A stretch of 7,229 nt of DNA, taken from JBHIBA01 sp046758845 (lineage in GTDB: Bacteria > UBA8248 > JACPRG01 > G963555815). Shown one piece after another: positions 5,810-7,229 of the stretch. A model generated the notes under the pieces. It did no database searches. It saw only the letters and a list, made by a program, of their open reading frames with translations, and was not told where the DNA came from. The stretch lies in contig JBHIBA010000237.1 of NCBI GenBank assembly GCA_046758845.1, positions 1-7,229 on the forward strand. Direction: 5' to 3'. How positions within the stretch are numbered: the stretch's first letter is position 1; every line of letters begins with the position of its first letter. A program made the translations under genes and the position numbers.

Positions 5810-6733
5810 TCAGATGAGCGGGGCGAAACGTCCGGCCCGGATGACAGACAGCTTTGAGCAGAAATTTCCAACCAGTAAGAGCGTGCCCATCGGGATGAAA
5901 GCCGCCACGGCGAGGTTCGAGCCCGCTACGTTCAGCGCCACAAGTCCCAGGGCGAGGGGAATGATCAGCCCCAGCAGACACGTGCCCAGGAGAAAGACGC
6001 CCTTCAGCGATCCGCGCAGAAGGACGCGCAAGGACTCGCGCGAGGCCTCGCGTCCGTAGTGGGCGTTGAGCAGATGCGCGCCGATGGAGAGGAGAGAAAG
6101 AAGCGTCAACAGGATGACCGAGAGGCTCAGCACGCCGTCTACTGTCTTGGGCTTCGCCAGAAGAACCAGGCCCAGTGCGCTCCCATGCGCAAAGGCGAGG
6201 AACTGAACAGGAATCAGTGTGGTGTTCCAAAACGGAATCGCCCGAGATGCGGCCAGCACCATCCCCGGATAGATGATCACCACAAACGCCGCAATGCCCG
6301 CAACCGCGGCAAACGTCACGCCCAGCGGTGTTCCCGGACCGGTGGGCAAGCCCGCCAAAGGTTTGGCTCCGTTCACCCACGTGAACGTCGGGAGGATGTA
6401 GAGCCCATCAAGGAACAGAAAGACGAAATCGCAGATGGCTCCCCAGGTGATCCAAGAAGAGCGCACGTTGCGGAACGCCTGCAGAAACCGGAAGGGTTTC
6501 CCCAGATCGGCGATCAGGACCAACCCGCCGATGCCGATGAGAATCAAACTCAAAAGGTGCGAAAGGCTCAGGCCCAAGACGTGCCCCATCTCGATTCCGA
6601 AAATTACCTCGTTCAGAAACAGGCCGCCCCCTATCCCCATGGTCGTGAACCAGAACGCGTGGGGGACCCGCCAGGTGGTCTGAGGCTTCGGCTCAATGAC
6701 AAGCCGGTCGGTAAAGGGGTTGACGGATTCCAT
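5810..6733 (-). CDS. NrfD/PsrC-family quinone-interacting membrane subunit, 8-helix type
   Basis: Membrane anchor of 307 residues, expected to pass electrons between quinone and the ferredoxin subunit encoded just upstream. Hydrophobic helices lie at about 24-46, 54-75, 93-116, 137-160, 171-192, 201-222, 244-268 and 274-296, the eight-helix layout of PsrC. Family features include W21-RVPHAFWF-TTMGIGGGLFL entering helix 1 and D-L-G-K-P at 76-80 after helix 2. I choose ATG 6733 because AGGAG lies eight bases upstream; the ATG two codons earlier (6739) has only a two-base spacer. It follows the partial ferredoxin gene by 24 bp, so the two form a B-C pair whose catalytic A subunit should be encoded to the right of the window. 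It is clearly shorter than the NrfD protein at the left edge, so the two complexes are not simple duplicates. Confidence 0.92.
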   Translation of the reverse strand: MESVNPFTDRLVIEPKPQTTWRVPHAFWFTTMGIGGGLFLNEVIFGIEMGHVLGLSLSHLLSLILIGIGGLVLIADLGKPFRFLQAFRNVRSSWITWGAICDFVFLFLDGLYILPTFTWVNGAKPLAGLPTGPGTPLGVTFAAVAGIAAFVVIIYPGMVLAASRAIPFWNTTLIPVQFLAFAHGSALGLVLLAKPKTVDGVLSLSVILLTLLSLLSIGAHLLNAHYGREASRESLRVLLRGSLKGVFLLGTCLLGLIIPLALGLVALNVAGSNLAVAAFIPMGTLLLVGNFCSKLSVIRAGRFAPLI

Positions 6734-6741
6734 TGTCATCT

Positions 6742-6746
6742 CTCCT
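6742..6746 (-). promoter_or_regulatory. Shine-Dalgarno AGGAG that decides the NrfD start
   Basis: AGGAG is eight bases before ATG 6733 and two bases before ATG 6739. The spacing favours 6733. Confidence 0.6.
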
Positions 6747-6757
6747 CGACTCTCCCC

Positions 6758-7229
6758 CTATCGGAGGTACATGACGCAGGGCTGAGTCTCCGCTTCGGGC
6801 CGGAGCGGAAAGCCGTTCTTTTCCCGTACGAGCTGGGAAACCTCGCTGCGCGGGTCATCCAGGTCGCCGAAGTAGCGGCAACCGGTCGGACAGGTCTCTA
6901 CACAGGCCGGCCTGAAAACGTCCCGGTCGATCCGGTGGGAGCAGAAGGTGCACTTCATCACCGTTCCCGGTTCGGCCTGGGCATAGGCGCGGTCGCCGAA
7001 AGGCGTGCCTCCCTGGGCAAAGTCTTGCTGATCGCCGTGGAAGAAATGCAGGGCCCCGTACGGACAGGCGTTCATGCACGCCCGGCTTCCGCAGCAGCGT
7101 TGGGAGTCCACCTCGACAATGCCGTCCTCCCGCTGGCGGAGCGCTCCCGTGGGGCAGGCTGTGACACAGGGCGCATCGCGGCAGTGGTTGCAAAGGGTGG
7201 GGACGAACAGGCGCCTCACCGTCGGATAC
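6758..7229 (-). CDS. DmsB/PsrB-type ferredoxin subunit, N-terminus outside the window
   Basis: Electron-transfer subunit; 156 residues are visible and the frame stays open to the window edge, so the N-terminus with the first cluster motif is missing. An in-frame GTG at 7219 is not a credible start, because family members of this kind have a preceding C-x2-C-x2-C-x3-C block. Numbered from the first visible codon, motifs are Cys13/16/21/25, a modified block Cys45-Cys46-Gly-Ser48-x2-Cys51-x3-Cys55, and Cys93/96/109/113. The modified block has Ser48 where the family has its second cysteine. In NarH and EbdB the same position is Trp and the cluster is [3Fe-4S]. The protein ends in CVMYLR, like PsrB/TtrB tails. 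The NrfD gene follows closely, so this serves a complex distinct from the one at 1-4530. Confidence 0.93.
   Translation of the reverse strand, partial: YPTVRRLFVPTLCNHCRDAPCVTACPTGALRQREDGIVEVDSQRCCGSRACMNACPYGALHFFHGDQQDFAQGGTPFGDRAYAQAEPGTVMKCTFCSHRIDRDVFRPACVETCPTGCRYFGDLDDPRSEVSQLVREKNGFPLRPEAETQPCVMYLR

Overview
All well-supported genes read on the minus strand. They encode parts of two membrane-bound molybdoenzyme respiratory complexes of the complex-iron-sulfur-molybdoenzyme (CISM; Psr/Phs/Ttr/Nrf-like) type, with a small carboxymuconolactone-decarboxylase-like gene between them. The DNA is fairly GC-rich. Two quinone-linked iron-sulfur/NrfD modules suggest an anaerobic or facultatively anaerobic respiring bacterium, possibly from an uncultured lineage such as NC10, Rokubacteria, Nitrospirota or Desulfobacterota. 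The lineage is a guess from general style; there is no rRNA or marker gene here.

Layout in transcription order (high to low coordinates). (1) 7229-6758: C-terminal part of a DmsB/PsrB-type ferredoxin subunit, cut by the window edge. (2) 6733-5810: an 8-helix NrfD/PsrC-like quinone-interacting membrane subunit. Its catalytic partner is presumably upstream, outside the window. (3) 5696-5382: a 104-residue CMD/AhpD-fold protein without the catalytic cysteines. (4) 5381-4531: an ~850 bp gap holding a nested inverted-repeat structure (5232-5304), a perfect CRP/FNR-family palindrome TTTGTGA-N6-TCACAAA (4842-4861), a possible -10 element and a possible 71-codon leader ORF. (5) 4530-1942: an 862-residue Tat-exported molybdopterin oxidoreductase. 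(6) 1927-1190: a ferredoxin subunit with 16 cysteines for four [4Fe-4S] clusters. (7) 1186 to the left edge: a larger NrfD-like membrane subunit, at least 395 residues and 9-10 helices.

Genes 5-7 are packed with 14 and 3 bp gaps and form a clear operon. The inferred electron path is quinone pool <-> NrfD subunit <-> four Fe-S clusters <-> Mo-bisPGD active site on the outer face of the membrane. A cysteine (Cys186) sits where the Psr/Phs/Nap group has its Mo ligand, so sulfur or oxyanion chemistry (polysulfide, thiosulfate, tetrathionate, arsenate, selenate) is possible. The substrate and reaction direction cannot be read from the sequence.

The most interesting observations are: the HcpR/CRP-like operator upstream of the second operon; loss of one Fe-S cysteine in the molybdenum subunit (Gly63) and of another in the upstream ferredoxin (Ser); the cysteine-free CMD protein beside these complexes; and the three-way-junction-like inverted repeat in the gap. 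No mobile element, tRNA, rRNA or CRISPR array was recognised.
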